From: SMWD01 sp964629475
Lineage (GTDB): Bacteria; Pseudomonadota; Gammaproteobacteria; Steroidobacterales; GCA-2729495
Reading direction: 5' to 3'
Assembly: GCA_964629475.1 (NCBI GenBank)
Contig: CAZVQW010000011.1
Location: 1-64,000 of the forward strand
Length of the DNA stretch: 64,000 nucleotides
Both the position numbers and the translations under genes were made by a program. The notes under the pieces were generated by a model that saw only the letters and a program-made list of their open reading frames with translations, did no database searches and was not told the DNA's origin. Every line of letters starts with the position of its first letter. Within the stretch, counting starts at the first letter, position 1. Shown here one piece after another: positions 7,790 through 16,093 of the stretch.

Positions 7790-8629
7790 ATGGCATCAGA
7801 AGGCACAAAGACATCCGCTGAATACATTCAGCATCACCTGCAGAACCTGCAGGTATGTCAGAACGAGTCCGGCGAATGGATCTGGAATCATTGTGCCGGT
7901 AATTTCTGGGCAATCAACGTTGACTCGATGATCTTCTCGGTGGTGCTCGGACTGTTCCTGAGCGTACTGTTCAGTCGCATTGCGAAAAATGCCACGACCG
8001 GCAGACCCGGCAAGATGCAGGCCTTTGTTGAAATCATCATCGATTTCGTCAGCGACAGCGTCAAAGGAACGTTCCACGGCAAGAACCCACTGATCGCACC
8101 TCTGGCGCTGACGATCGTGACCTGGGTTTTCATGATGAATCTCATGGATTTGATCCCCGTCGACTGGTTGCCGTGGATCGCGCATGCAGCAGGCGTCGAA
8201 TATCTGAAGGTCGTGCCGACGACCGACCCGAACATCACGTTCGCCATGTCGATCTCGGTGTTCATTCTGATCATCTTCTTTTCGCTCAAGATCAAGGGTA
8301 TCGGCGGGTTTGCGGGTGAACTGACAATGCAGCCGCTGAGTCCGAAGGATCTCGGCGTGCCGAAAGTGCTGTGGCCGCTGGTCATGGTGTTTAACTTCGT
8401 TCTCGAGACCGTGGCCCTGCTGGCCAAGCCGCTGTCGCTGTCGCTGCGACTGTTCGGCAACATGTATGCTGGTGAGTTGATGTTTATCCTCATCGCATTG
8501 CTCGGTTTATATCAATTGCCCCTCCACTTCGGCTGGGCGGTATTCCATATTCTGATTGTCACGCTGCAGGCTTATATCTTCATGATGCTGACGATCGTTT
8601 ATCTGAGTCAGGCTCACGAGTCTCACTAG
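7790..8629 (+). CDS. atpB: ATP synthase Fo subunit a
   Basis: 279 aa integral membrane stator subunit that forms the proton half-channels beside the c-ring. An N-terminal hydrophilic region is followed by five to six membrane spans. The essential arginine is R220 in LSLRLFGNMYAGE. VFILIIFFSLKIKG and the C-terminal TLQAYIFMMLTIVYLS are also typical. Length and motifs match the gammaproteobacterial subunit. Start ATG 7790. It is the second gene of the atp cluster. Confidence 0.97.
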   Translation: MASEGTKTSAEYIQHHLQNLQVCQNESGEWIWNHCAGNFWAINVDSMIFSVVLGLFLSVLFSRIAKNATTGRPGKMQAFVEIIIDFVSDSVKGTFHGKNPLIAPLALTIVTWVFMMNLMDLIPVDWLPWIAHAAGVEYLKVVPTTDPNITFAMSISVFILIIFFSLKIKGIGGFAGELTMQPLSPKDLGVPKVLWPLVMVFNFVLETVALLAKPLSLSLRLFGNMYAGELMFILIALLGLYQLPLHFGWAVFHILIVTLQAYIFMMLTIVYLSQAHESH

Positions 8630-8674
8630 AGAATTAATTTTTTTATTGTCCAAGATGCTTTGTAGGAGCAAGTA

Positions 8675-8944
8675 ATGGGAACTGTAATTGGATTAACCGC
8701 GATCGCTGTCGCACTGTTGATTGGCTTCGGCGCTCTGGGCGTCGGTATCGGCATGGGCCTTCTGGGCGGCCGCTTCCTCGAAGGTTGCGCACGTCAGCCG
8801 GAACTCGCCAACATGTTGCAGACCAAGATGTTTCTGGTCGTCGCGTTGCTTGACGCGGTAGCGATGATCGGCGTCGGTATCGCGCTATTTTTTGCCTTCG
8901 CCAATCCGTTTGTCGCTCAATTCCAGGCGGCTGTCGGCGGATAA
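8675..8944 (+). CDS. atpE: ATP synthase Fo subunit c
   Basis: 89 aa hairpin of two membrane helices with the polar loop RQPEL (40-44). The ion-carrying carboxylate is D60 in ALLDAVAMIGVG. An aspartate without the Ser/Thr/Gln set of sodium-type rings points to proton coupling, which is inferred. The first helix carries the glycine-rich packing run GFGALGVGIGMGLLGG. TAGGAGCAAGTA provides the ribosome-binding site before ATG 8675. The 45-nt leader is A/T-rich. Confidence 0.98.
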   Translation: MGTVIGLTAIAVALLIGFGALGVGIGMGLLGGRFLEGCARQPELANMLQTKMFLVVALLDAVAMIGVGIALFFAFANPFVAQFQAAVGG

Positions 8945-9011
8945 GCCTGCTTTGCGTGTGGCCGGTCGTCAGGCTGGTCATTGATGCAAACCATTATTCA
9001 GGAGAAGCCAG

Positions 9012-9482
9012 GTGGATCTGAATGCCACACTAATCGGTCAGACGATCGCGATGATCGTGTTTGTCTGGTTCTGCATGAAATTCGTATGGCCGCCGTTGAT
9101 GGGCATGATCGAGGAGCGTCAGAACGAAATTGCTGATGGTCTGGCCGCTGCCGAGAAAGGCAACCGGTCGCTCGAGCTGGCCGCGGTCGAGAAGACCAAG
9201 CTGCTCGATGAAGCGCGGGGACAGGCGCGGGAAATTATCGATCAGGCAAATACGCGCGCCACAGGTATTGTTGACGAAGCTCGTTCGACGGCCAATCAGG
9301 AAGGCGAGCGTATTCTCGTCGCGGCGCGGGCCGAGGTCGATCAGGAGGCGAATCGCGCACGCGAGGAACTTCGCGGGCAGGTAGCTGCGATCGCGGTGGC
9401 CGGTGCCGAGAAGATCATCAGTCGCGAGATTAATGCCGCGTCTCATCAGGATCTGCTCGACAAGCTGGCGCAGGAGATTTAG
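9012..9482 (+). CDS. atpF: ATP synthase Fo subunit b
   Basis: 156 aa peripheral-stalk subunit, the same length as the E. coli protein. One N-terminal membrane helix (about residues 5-25, IGQTIAMIVFVWFCMKFVW) is followed by PPLMGMIEERQ. A long charged alanine-rich coiled coil then runs to the C-terminus, where it contacts subunit delta. The start is GTG 9012 with AGGAG nine bases upstream, and no ATG fits. Spacing to atpH is only 6 nt, so they are probably translationally coupled. Confidence 0.97.
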   Translation: MDLNATLIGQTIAMIVFVWFCMKFVWPPLMGMIEERQNEIADGLAAAEKGNRSLELAAVEKTKLLDEARGQAREIIDQANTRATGIVDEARSTANQEGERILVAARAEVDQEANRAREELRGQVAAIAVAGAEKIISREINAASHQDLLDKLAQEI

Positions 9483-9488
9483 ACGGCC

Positions 9489-10040
9489 ATGGCCGAGAAC
9501 TCAGGTATTGCGCGTCCTTACGCCGAAGCAGTATTTGCTCTTGCCAGTGAGGCAGGACAGCTCGCGGGCTGGTCGGATTTGTTGCACGCCGCCGGTCATG
9601 CGGTTTCCGACGAGACTCTCGCGCACATGATCGACGCACCGGCTACTGACGATACAGTCGTTGTCAGCATCATCGCGGATGTTTGCAAGCAGGCCGTCAC
9701 GGCGCCGGTCGACGATGCCCGGGTGTTGAATCTGCTCAGACTGCTGGCCGAGAACGGTCGGTTTTCGCTGTTGCCGGAAATTGCCGGGCAGTTCGACAAG
9801 CTCAAGGCCGATGTCGAAAACAGTGTCGACGTCGTACTGACGGCCGCGGCTCCGGTCGATGATGCGCAACAGACGAAGATTGTCGAGGCGCTGAAAAGAC
9901 GCCTCGGCCGTAACGTAAATTTACACTTCAAGCTGGATGAAACTCTGATTGGTGGCGCCCGCCTGCAGGCGGACGATCTCGTTATCGATGGTTCGATACG
10001 CACCGGTCTGGAAAAATTGTCCAGCGCTCTGACGAACTAG
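9489..10040 (+). CDS. atpH: ATP synthase F1 subunit delta
   Basis: 183 aa OSCP/delta-family subunit that joins the peripheral stalk to the top of the alpha-beta hexamer. The N-terminal helical domain begins with IARPYAEAVFALA. The C-terminal part contains VVLTAAAPVDDAQ and the family signature GGARLQADDLVIDGSIRTGL. Length is normal. It lies between atpF (6 nt) and atpA (12 nt). Confidence 0.97.
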   Translation: MAENSGIARPYAEAVFALASEAGQLAGWSDLLHAAGHAVSDETLAHMIDAPATDDTVVVSIIADVCKQAVTAPVDDARVLNLLRLLAENGRFSLLPEIAGQFDKLKADVENSVDVVLTAAAPVDDAQQTKIVEALKRRLGRNVNLHFKLDETLIGGARLQADDLVIDGSIRTGLEKLSSALTN

Positions 10041-10052
10041 AGGAAATACAAG

Positions 10053-11594
10053 ATGGCGATCAAAGCCTCTGAAATTAGCGAACTCATCAAGCAGCGCATC
10101 AAGGATTTTGATAGTGCTGCCGAGGCACGCGATGTTGGCACCGTGATTGCGGTGACCGACGGTATCACGCGTATCCACGGTCTGGGCGCTGCCCAGTACG
10201 GTGAGATGCTCGAGTTCCCGGGCGATACGTTCGGTCTCGCGCTGAACCTCGAGCAGGACTCAGTCGGCGCCGTCGTACTCGGCGACTACAAGCACATCTC
10301 CGAAGGCGACACGGTCAAGACGACGGGTCGTATTCTCGAGGTGCCGGTCGGTCCCGGACTGCTCGGTCGGGTCGTAAATTCACTCGGTGAACCGATTGAC
10401 GGCAAGGGCCCGATCGACGCAAGCGAACAATCGCCGATCGAAAAGGTTGCTCCGGGCGTTATCGAACGCAAATCAGTCGATCAGCCGGTGCAGACCGGTC
10501 TGAAATCCATCGACTCAATGGTGCCGATCGGCCGTGGCCAGCGCGAGCTGATCATCGGTGACCGTCAGACCGGCAAGTCTGCCGTTGCCATCGATACGAT
10601 CATCAACCAGAAAGGCACCGGCATTAAGTGTGTCTATGTTGCGATCGGCCAGAAGGCCTCGACGGTTGCGAACGTTGTGCACAAACTCGAAGAGCATGAC
10701 GCGATGGAGCACACGATTGTCGTTGCCGCATCGGCCTCCGAATCGGCAGCCATGCAATACATCGCCCCGTATTCGGGGTGCTCGATGGGTGAGTACTTCC
10801 GTGATCGTGGCGAAGACGCGCTGATCATCTATGACGATCTGACCAAGCAGGCCTGGGCATATCGCCAGGTATCGTTGTTGCTGCGTCGTCCGCCGGGCCG
10901 CGAAGCGTATCCGGGCGACGTCTTCTACCTGCATTCACGTCTGCTCGAACGTGCTTCGCGCATCAACGCGAAGGAAGTCGAGCGACTGACGGACGGTAAG
11001 GTCAAGGGCAAGACCGGCTCGCTGACGGCGCTGCCGATCATCGAAACACAGGCCGGCGACGTATCCGCTTTCGTGCCGACCAACGTGATCTCAATTACCG
11101 ACGGTCAGATCTTTCTCGAGACCGACCTGTTCAACGCCGGTATCCGGCCCGCTATCAACGCTGGTTTGTCCGTGTCACGAGTCGGCGGCGCCGCGCAGAC
11201 GAAAATCATCAAGAAGCTCGGCGGCGGTGTGCGCCTCGCGCTCGCCCAGTATCGTGAACTGGCGGCATTTGCACAATTCGCGTCGGATCTCGATGAGGCA
11301 ACCCGCAAACAACTCGAGCGCGGCCAGCGCGTCACGGAGCTGATGAAGCAGCCGCAGTACTCGCCGCTGTCCGTCGGTGAAATGGCCATGTCGCTGTACG
11401 CGGCGAACGAGGGTTACCTCGATGACGTCGACGCGAACAAAATTGTCGAGTTCGAAGCGGCAATGCATTCGTACGTTAACGACAAGTTTGCAGATCTGAT
11501 CGGCAAGATAAACGAAAGTGGTGATCTGAACGATGAAATCAGCGCCGGCCTGAAAGCGGCCATCGAAGATTTCAAGGCCAATGGCGCTTACTAG
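10053..11594 (+). CDS. atpA: ATP synthase F1 subunit alpha
   Basis: 513 aa non-catalytic nucleotide-binding subunit. Walker A is GDRQTGKS (169-176), with ALIIYDDLTKQA as the Walker B region. YREAYPGDVFYLHSRLLERA is seen here as GREAYPGDVFYLHSRLLERA, and the alpha signature PAINAGLSVSRVGGAAQ follows. AGAGGAAATACAAG precedes ATG 10053. Length and motifs match standard bacterial AtpA with no irregularity. Confidence 0.99.
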   Translation: MAIKASEISELIKQRIKDFDSAAEARDVGTVIAVTDGITRIHGLGAAQYGEMLEFPGDTFGLALNLEQDSVGAVVLGDYKHISEGDTVKTTGRILEVPVGPGLLGRVVNSLGEPIDGKGPIDASEQSPIEKVAPGVIERKSVDQPVQTGLKSIDSMVPIGRGQRELIIGDRQTGKSAVAIDTIINQKGTGIKCVYVAIGQKASTVANVVHKLEEHDAMEHTIVVAASASESAAMQYIAPYSGCSMGEYFRDRGEDALIIYDDLTKQAWAYRQVSLLLRRPPGREAYPGDVFYLHSRLLERASRINAKEVERLTDGKVKGKTGSLTALPIIETQAGDVSAFVPTNVISITDGQIFLETDLFNAGIRPAINAGLSVSRVGGAAQTKIIKKLGGGVRLALAQYRELAAFAQFASDLDEATRKQLERGQRVTELMKQPQYSPLSVGEMAMSLYAANEGYLDDVDANKIVEFEAAMHSYVNDKFADLIGKINESGDLNDEISAGLKAAIEDFKANGAY

Positions 11595-11646
11595 CCCTCT
11601 GGTAATCAGGATCAACTGAAGTCGGGTGTAACGAAGAGCTTTTTAC

Positions 11647-12507
11647 ATGGCGAACCTGAAAGAAATTCGCACACAGATCGGCAGCGTCAAGAACACGCAA
11701 AAGATCACGAAGGCGATGGAAATGGTCGCGGCCAGCAAGATGCGCCGCACGCAGCTGCGCATGCAGGAAACGCGTCCATATGCCGACAAGATTCGCACCG
11801 TGATCGGGCATTTGTATAAGGCGAACCCCGAATACCGGCATCCGTTCCTGGAAGACCGTGAGGTTAAACGTGTCGGCTATATCGTCGTGACGACCGATCG
11901 TGGTTTGTGCGGCGGGCTGAACGTCAATACGTTCCGTGCGTTGATCAAGGATATGCAGGAGTGGCGCGAGAAGGGTGTCGAAGTTGACCTGTGCCTGATC
12001 GGTGCCAAAGGTGTGCAATTCTTCCGCCGTTTCGATGTCAATGTCGTGGGTACGGCGACGCATCTCGGGGAGAACCCGAAGGTTGCGGACCTGATCGGCT
12101 CAATCCAGATCATGCTCAGTGCCTATACCGAAGGCACCATCGACCGGCTGTTCCTGATGCACAGCAATTTCGTCAACACGATGAGCCAGCAGCCGAAGAT
12201 CAATACCCTGATTCCGGTACCGGCCCTCGACAAGGAAGAGTTGCCGCAGTACTGGGACTATATTTATGAGCCGGAAGCGATCGAATTACTCGATGCCGTT
12301 CTGATGCGCTATATCGAATCGCAGGTTTATCGCGCCACGGTCGAAAATGTTGCCTGCGAGATGGCCGCAAAGATGGTTGCAATGAAGAGCGCGACGGATA
12401 ACGCCGGCAAGTTTATCGACCAGCTTCAGCTCGATTACAACAAGGCCCGTCAGGCCGCCATTACGCAGGAAATTTCAGAAATCGTCGGCGGTGCCGCCGC
12501 GGTATAG
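11647..12507 (+). CDS. atpG: ATP synthase F1 subunit gamma
   Basis: 286 aa rotor shaft subunit. The N-terminal helix MANLKEIRTQIGSVKNTQKI followed by TKAMEMVAASKMRR is the AtpG hallmark. The central Rossmann-like domain contains VTTDRGLCGGLN. The C-terminal helix ends with KATDNAGKF-type residues (MKSATDNAGKFIDQLQL) and TQEISEIVGGAAAV. It is placed between alpha and beta as usual. The beta gene begins 13 nt after its stop when ATG 12521 is used. Confidence 0.98.
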   Translation: MANLKEIRTQIGSVKNTQKITKAMEMVAASKMRRTQLRMQETRPYADKIRTVIGHLYKANPEYRHPFLEDREVKRVGYIVVTTDRGLCGGLNVNTFRALIKDMQEWREKGVEVDLCLIGAKGVQFFRRFDVNVVGTATHLGENPKVADLIGSIQIMLSAYTEGTIDRLFLMHSNFVNTMSQQPKINTLIPVPALDKEELPQYWDYIYEPEAIELLDAVLMRYIESQVYRATVENVACEMAAKMVAMKSATDNAGKFIDQLQLDYNKARQAAITQEISEIVGGAAAV

Positions 12508-12520
12508 AGGAATAGTAGTT

Positions 12521-13897
12521 ATGAGTTCCGGAAAAGTTAGTCAGATTATTGGTGCTGTCGTAGACGTGCAGTTCCCGCAGGATTCGCTGCCGAATATTTA
12601 TGACGCACTGAGGGTCGAAGACCGCGATCTGACACTCGAAGTGCAGCAGCAGCTGGGCGACGGTATCGTTCGTGCTATTGCGATGGGATCCAGCGAAGGC
12701 CTCGTCCGCGGTCTGGATGTCGCCAATACAGGCGAACCGATCAAGGTACCGGTCGGCGAGAAGACGCTCGGTCGTATCATGGACGTGCTCGGCACGCCAA
12801 TCGATCAGGCCGGTCCGATCGGCGAAGAGAAACGCTTGCCGATTCACCGCTCGGCACCCAAGTACGAAGATCAGGCGGCATCGACCGAATTGCTCGAAAC
12901 CGGCATCAAGGTTGTTGATCTGATCATGCCGATTGCCAAGGGCGGCAAGATCGGCCTGTTCGGTGGTGCAGGCGTCGGCAAGACCGTGACGCTGATGGAA
13001 CTCATCAATAACATCGCGAAGGCGCACGGTGGTTATTCCGTGTTTGCCGGCGTCGGTGAGCGTACTCGCGAGGGTAACGACTTCTACTACGAGATGGAGG
13101 AGTCCGGGGTTCTCGACAAGGTGTCGCTTGTCTACGGTCAGATGAACGAGCCGCCGGGCAACCGCCTGCGTGTCGCATTGACTGGTTTGACCATTGCGGA
13201 AGATTTCCGCGACGAAGGCCGCGACGTGCTGATGTTCATCGACAACATTTATCGTTATACGCTGGCCGGCACCGAGGTTTCGGCGCTGCTCGGCCGCATG
13301 CCGTCTGCCGTGGGCTACCAGCCAACGCTGGCCGAGGAAATGGGCGTGCTGCAGGAGCGCATCACATCGACGAAAACCGGTTCCATCACGTCGTTCCAAG
13401 CCGTGTATGTCCCGGCCGATGACCTGACCGATCCGTCGCCGGCCACAACCTTCGCTCACCTCGACGCAACCCTCGTGTTGTCACGACAGATTGCAGAGCT
13501 GGGTATTTACCCGGCGGTCGACCCGCTCGACTCGACGAGCCGTTTGCTCGATCCGAACGTGATCAGTGCGGATCATTATGAAACTGCACGAGGCGTGCAG
13601 TCGGTTCTGCAGCGGTACAAGGAGTTGCAGGACATTATCGCGATTCTCGGCATGGACGAACTGTCCGAGGAAGACAAACTCGTCGTGCAGCGCGCACGTA
13701 AAGTTCAGCGCTTCCTGTCGCAGCCGTTCACCGTGGCCGAGACGTTCACGGGCGCCGAAGGCAAGTATGTCAGCCTGCAGGACACGATTCGTGGCTTTAA
13801 GGGTATTGTCGCCGGTGAATACGATGATCTGCCGGAGCAGGCGTTTTACATGGTCGGTGGTATCGAAGAAGCCGTGGAGAAAGCCAAGACCATCTAA
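12521..13897 (+). CDS. atpD: ATP synthase F1 subunit beta
   Basis: 458 aa catalytic subunit. The start is ATG 12521 (MSSGKVSQIIGAVVDVQF), with AGAGGAATAG upstream. A frame opening at 12491 adds ten unrelated residues overlapping atpG. Walker A is GGAGVGKT (148-155), the catalytic Glu region is GVGERTREGNDFY, and Walker B is VLMFIDNIYRYT. The DELSEED-type lever is DELSEEDK. One small difference is Tyr in DNIYRYT, where many orthologues have Phe (DNIFRYT). Length is normal. Confidence 0.99.
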   Translation: MSSGKVSQIIGAVVDVQFPQDSLPNIYDALRVEDRDLTLEVQQQLGDGIVRAIAMGSSEGLVRGLDVANTGEPIKVPVGEKTLGRIMDVLGTPIDQAGPIGEEKRLPIHRSAPKYEDQAASTELLETGIKVVDLIMPIAKGGKIGLFGGAGVGKTVTLMELINNIAKAHGGYSVFAGVGERTREGNDFYYEMEESGVLDKVSLVYGQMNEPPGNRLRVALTGLTIAEDFRDEGRDVLMFIDNIYRYTLAGTEVSALLGRMPSAVGYQPTLAEEMGVLQERITSTKTGSITSFQAVYVPADDLTDPSPATTFAHLDATLVLSRQIAELGIYPAVDPLDSTSRLLDPNVISADHYETARGVQSVLQRYKELQDIIAILGMDELSEEDKLVVQRARKVQRFLSQPFTVAETFTGAEGKYVSLQDTIRGFKGIVAGEYDDLPEQAFYMVGGIEEAVEKAKTI

Positions 13898-13929
13898 TCG
13901 GTTGGAGGCTTGTTTACCGGGAAACTTTA

Positions 13930-14355
13930 ATGAGCACGATTCACGTCGAAATTGTCAGCGCCGAAGGCGAGATCTATTCGGGTGACGCGGAGATGGTCAT
14001 CGCTCCGGCACAGATGGGCGATGTCGGCATTACGCCACGCCATGCGCCGATGATGACGAACCTGCGGCCCGGTGAAGTGCGGGTGCAGGACCCGAGTCAG
14101 GAAGATGAGGTTTTCATCTATGTGACCGGCGGCGTCCTCGAAGTGCAGCCTCATCTGGTGACGGTACTGGCCGATTCGGCAATGCACGGCGACGAACTCG
14201 ATGCGCAGGCTGCACTCGATGCGCAGAAAGCCGCTGAGAAGGAGCTGGCCGGAGCGACGGACCGGGCCGATATTGCGCACGCCCAGGAACAGCTCGTCGA
14301 GGCCGCAGCGCGTTACCGGGCCGCCGAAAGACTCAAGGGCCACCGACGACCCTGA
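13930..14355 (+). CDS. atpC: ATP synthase F1 subunit epsilon
   Basis: 141 aa central-stalk subunit that links gamma to the c-ring and can inhibit ATP hydrolysis. The N-terminal beta-sandwich starts STIHVEIVSAEGEIYSGDA and contains GDVGITPRHAPMMTNLRPGEV and FIYVTGGVLEVQP. The C-terminal two-helix hairpin follows (about residues 90-135, alanine- and glutamate-rich). Last gene of the atp operon. A 22-bp-arm inverted repeat 30 nt downstream may end or stabilise the operon transcript. Confidence 0.97.
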   Translation: MSTIHVEIVSAEGEIYSGDAEMVIAPAQMGDVGITPRHAPMMTNLRPGEVRVQDPSQEDEVFIYVTGGVLEVQPHLVTVLADSAMHGDELDAQAALDAQKAAEKELAGATDRADIAHAQEQLVEAAARYRAAERLKGHRRP

Positions 14356-14385
14356 CCCGGTCGGTGCGCTGGTGCTACTGAAGTA

Positions 14386-14464
14386 GCCGGGCGGGGCCAG
14401 AGTTATGTCCCGACCCGACTAATGACTTCCGGAGGCGAGGGGCATAACTCTGGCCCCGCCCGGC
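14386..14464. repeat. Inverted repeat with 22-bp arms after atpC
   Basis: Perfect arms at 14386-14407 and 14443-14464 (GCCGGGCGGGGCCAGAGTTA and onward) flank a 35-nt interior. The hairpin has no T-run, so it is not a classical terminator. The GGGGCCAGAGTTATG core resembles the GGGGTCAGAGTAAAAAT arm of the palindrome at 15968-16044. The two may be divergent members of one repeat family, which is inferred. Confidence 0.85.
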
Positions 14465-14584
14465 GGCAATTCTCTACTGAACCTGTTCCAATCATTAACA
14501 AAAGTTGTGACGCCAGGGGTCCAAATTTCAGCCTCGACCGGGTAGAGTTCATCGGATGACCCCCACGAGTCACGGAAAATTCAC

Positions 14585-15949
14585 ATGGATGTAAGCGTCG
14601 TCATCCTGGCCGCAGGCCAGGGCAAGCGAATGTGTTCAGATTTGCCGAAGATCCTGCAGCCATTGGCGGGCCGTCCGTTGCTGGCTCATGTAATCGGCAC
14701 GGTACGTGCGCTGGACCCGAAGCGGGTTTGTGTCGTTTACGGACACGGGGGCGATCTCGTCAAGGAGGCGTTTGCTGGTGAAGATCTGACCTGGGTGTTG
14801 CAGGCGGAGCAGCTCGGGACCGGACATGCCGTCATGCAGGCAATGCCGGATCTGGCTGCGGATGACATCGTGCTGATTCTGTGCGGCGACGTGCCCCTGG
14901 TACGCACCGCGACGATCTCACCCCTGATTACTGTCGCCGAGAGCGACAAGCTGGCGATATTGACGACCGATCTCGATGATCCGGGTGGCTATGGCCGGAT
15001 CGTTCGTGACATCGATAGTCTGGTCATGGCAATTGTCGAGGAAAAGGACGCGAGCGACGATCAGAAGACGATTACGGAAATTAATACGGGCCTGATGGCC
15101 TGTCGTGCGTCGTTCCTGTCGCAATGGCTACAGCGTATCGACTCGGATAATGCCCAGGGTGAGTATTACCTGACCGATATTGTCGGCTGCGCCATCGAAG
15201 ATGGCGTTTCGGTCGTACCTGTAAATGCGGCCCGCCCGGCCGAGGTTCTCGGCATCAACGACAAGAAGCAGCTGGCCGAGGCCGAGCGGAATTATCAGGA
15301 GTCAGTTGTCGATGCCTTGCTGGAACAGGGTGTGACGGTTATTGATCCGCGACGTGTTGATGTTCGCGGCAAGCTGACTTGCGGCAGAGATGTCGTGATC
15401 GACGTCAATACGATTTTTGACGGTGATGTCGAGCTGGGCGATGGCGTTCAGGTTGGTGCAAATACGGTTATCAGTGATTCGAAGATCGGCGCCGGTACGA
15501 GAATTTATCCCAATTGCATCCTGGATCAGGCGATCGTTGGCGCCGCATGCGAACTGGGTCCGTTTGCGCGCACACGCCCCGGGGTCGAGATGGATGATCA
15601 ATCCAAGCTCGGCAATTTCGTCGAGGTCAAAAAGAGCCGAATTGGCAAGGGCAGCAAGGTCAATCACCTGACTTATATCGGCGACACGACCATCGGTGAG
15701 CGGGTTAACGTGGGTGCGGGTACGATTACCTGTAATTACGATGGTGCCTTTAAACATCCGACTGTGATCGGTGACGGAGCTTTTATCGGTTCGGGCGTCG
15801 AGCTCGTCGCGCCGATCAATATTGGTGCCGGCGCGACGATTGGTGCCGGCGCGACGGTTTCGCGGGATGCACCCGCCGGTGAGCTGACCATTGAGCGTAG
15901 CCGCCAGAAAGTCGTCAAGGGCTGGGAACGCCCGGCCAAGAACAAGTAA
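14585..15949 (+). CDS. glmU: Bifunctional UDP-GlcNAc pyrophosphorylase / glucosamine-1-phosphate N-acetyltransferase
   Basis: 454 aa enzyme catalysing the last two steps to UDP-GlcNAc for peptidoglycan and lipopolysaccharide. The N-terminal uridyltransferase domain starts VVILAAGQGKRM with PKILQPLAGRPLL. Later motifs are AEQLGTGHAV, CGDVPL and EINTGLMA. The C-terminal left-handed beta-helix (about 250-454) contains the acetyltransferase catalytic His (H361 in KVNHLTYIGD) and ITCNYDGAFKHPT. The nucleotide-binding loop reads GKRM where many orthologues have GTRM. Start ATG 14585. glmS lies 144 nt downstream across a long palindrome. Confidence 0.98.
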   Translation: MDVSVVILAAGQGKRMCSDLPKILQPLAGRPLLAHVIGTVRALDPKRVCVVYGHGGDLVKEAFAGEDLTWVLQAEQLGTGHAVMQAMPDLAADDIVLILCGDVPLVRTATISPLITVAESDKLAILTTDLDDPGGYGRIVRDIDSLVMAIVEEKDASDDQKTITEINTGLMACRASFLSQWLQRIDSDNAQGEYYLTDIVGCAIEDGVSVVPVNAARPAEVLGINDKKQLAEAERNYQESVVDALLEQGVTVIDPRRVDVRGKLTCGRDVVIDVNTIFDGDVELGDGVQVGANTVISDSKIGAGTRIYPNCILDQAIVGAACELGPFARTRPGVEMDDQSKLGNFVEVKKSRIGKGSKVNHLTYIGDTTIGERVNVGAGTITCNYDGAFKHPTVIGDGAFIGSGVELVAPINIGAGATIGAGATVSRDAPAGELTIERSRQKVVKGWERPAKNK

Positions 15950-15967
15950 AGAGGCAGAGCAAAAATG

Positions 15968-16044
15968 AATGGGGTCAGAGTAAAAATTAGGGAAAAATTG
16001 GGGTCTGACCCCAATTTTTCCCTAATTTTTACTCTGACCCCATT
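15968..16044. repeat. Perfect 77-bp palindrome between glmU and glmS
   Basis: Two identical 38-bp arms (15968-16005 and 16007-16044) are separated by one base (T16006). The arm starts AATGGGGTCAGAGTAAAAAT and ends AATTGGGGTC, and the centre reads GGGGTCTGACCCC. Flanking A and T runs extend imperfectly. It would form an unusually long RNA hairpin between the two genes or a DNA cruciform. The GGGGTC core links it to the GGTGTCTGACACC repeats at 45492 and 49890. Confidence 0.97.
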
Positions 16045-16093
16045 TTTCGCGCAAATTTTCTCCTCACGACCAAGACGTAGGGACTGAACAGAT

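Noticed and set aside
12461..13459. 332-codon open frame on the - strand
   Set aside because: It lies antisense inside atpG-atpD and has no family features.
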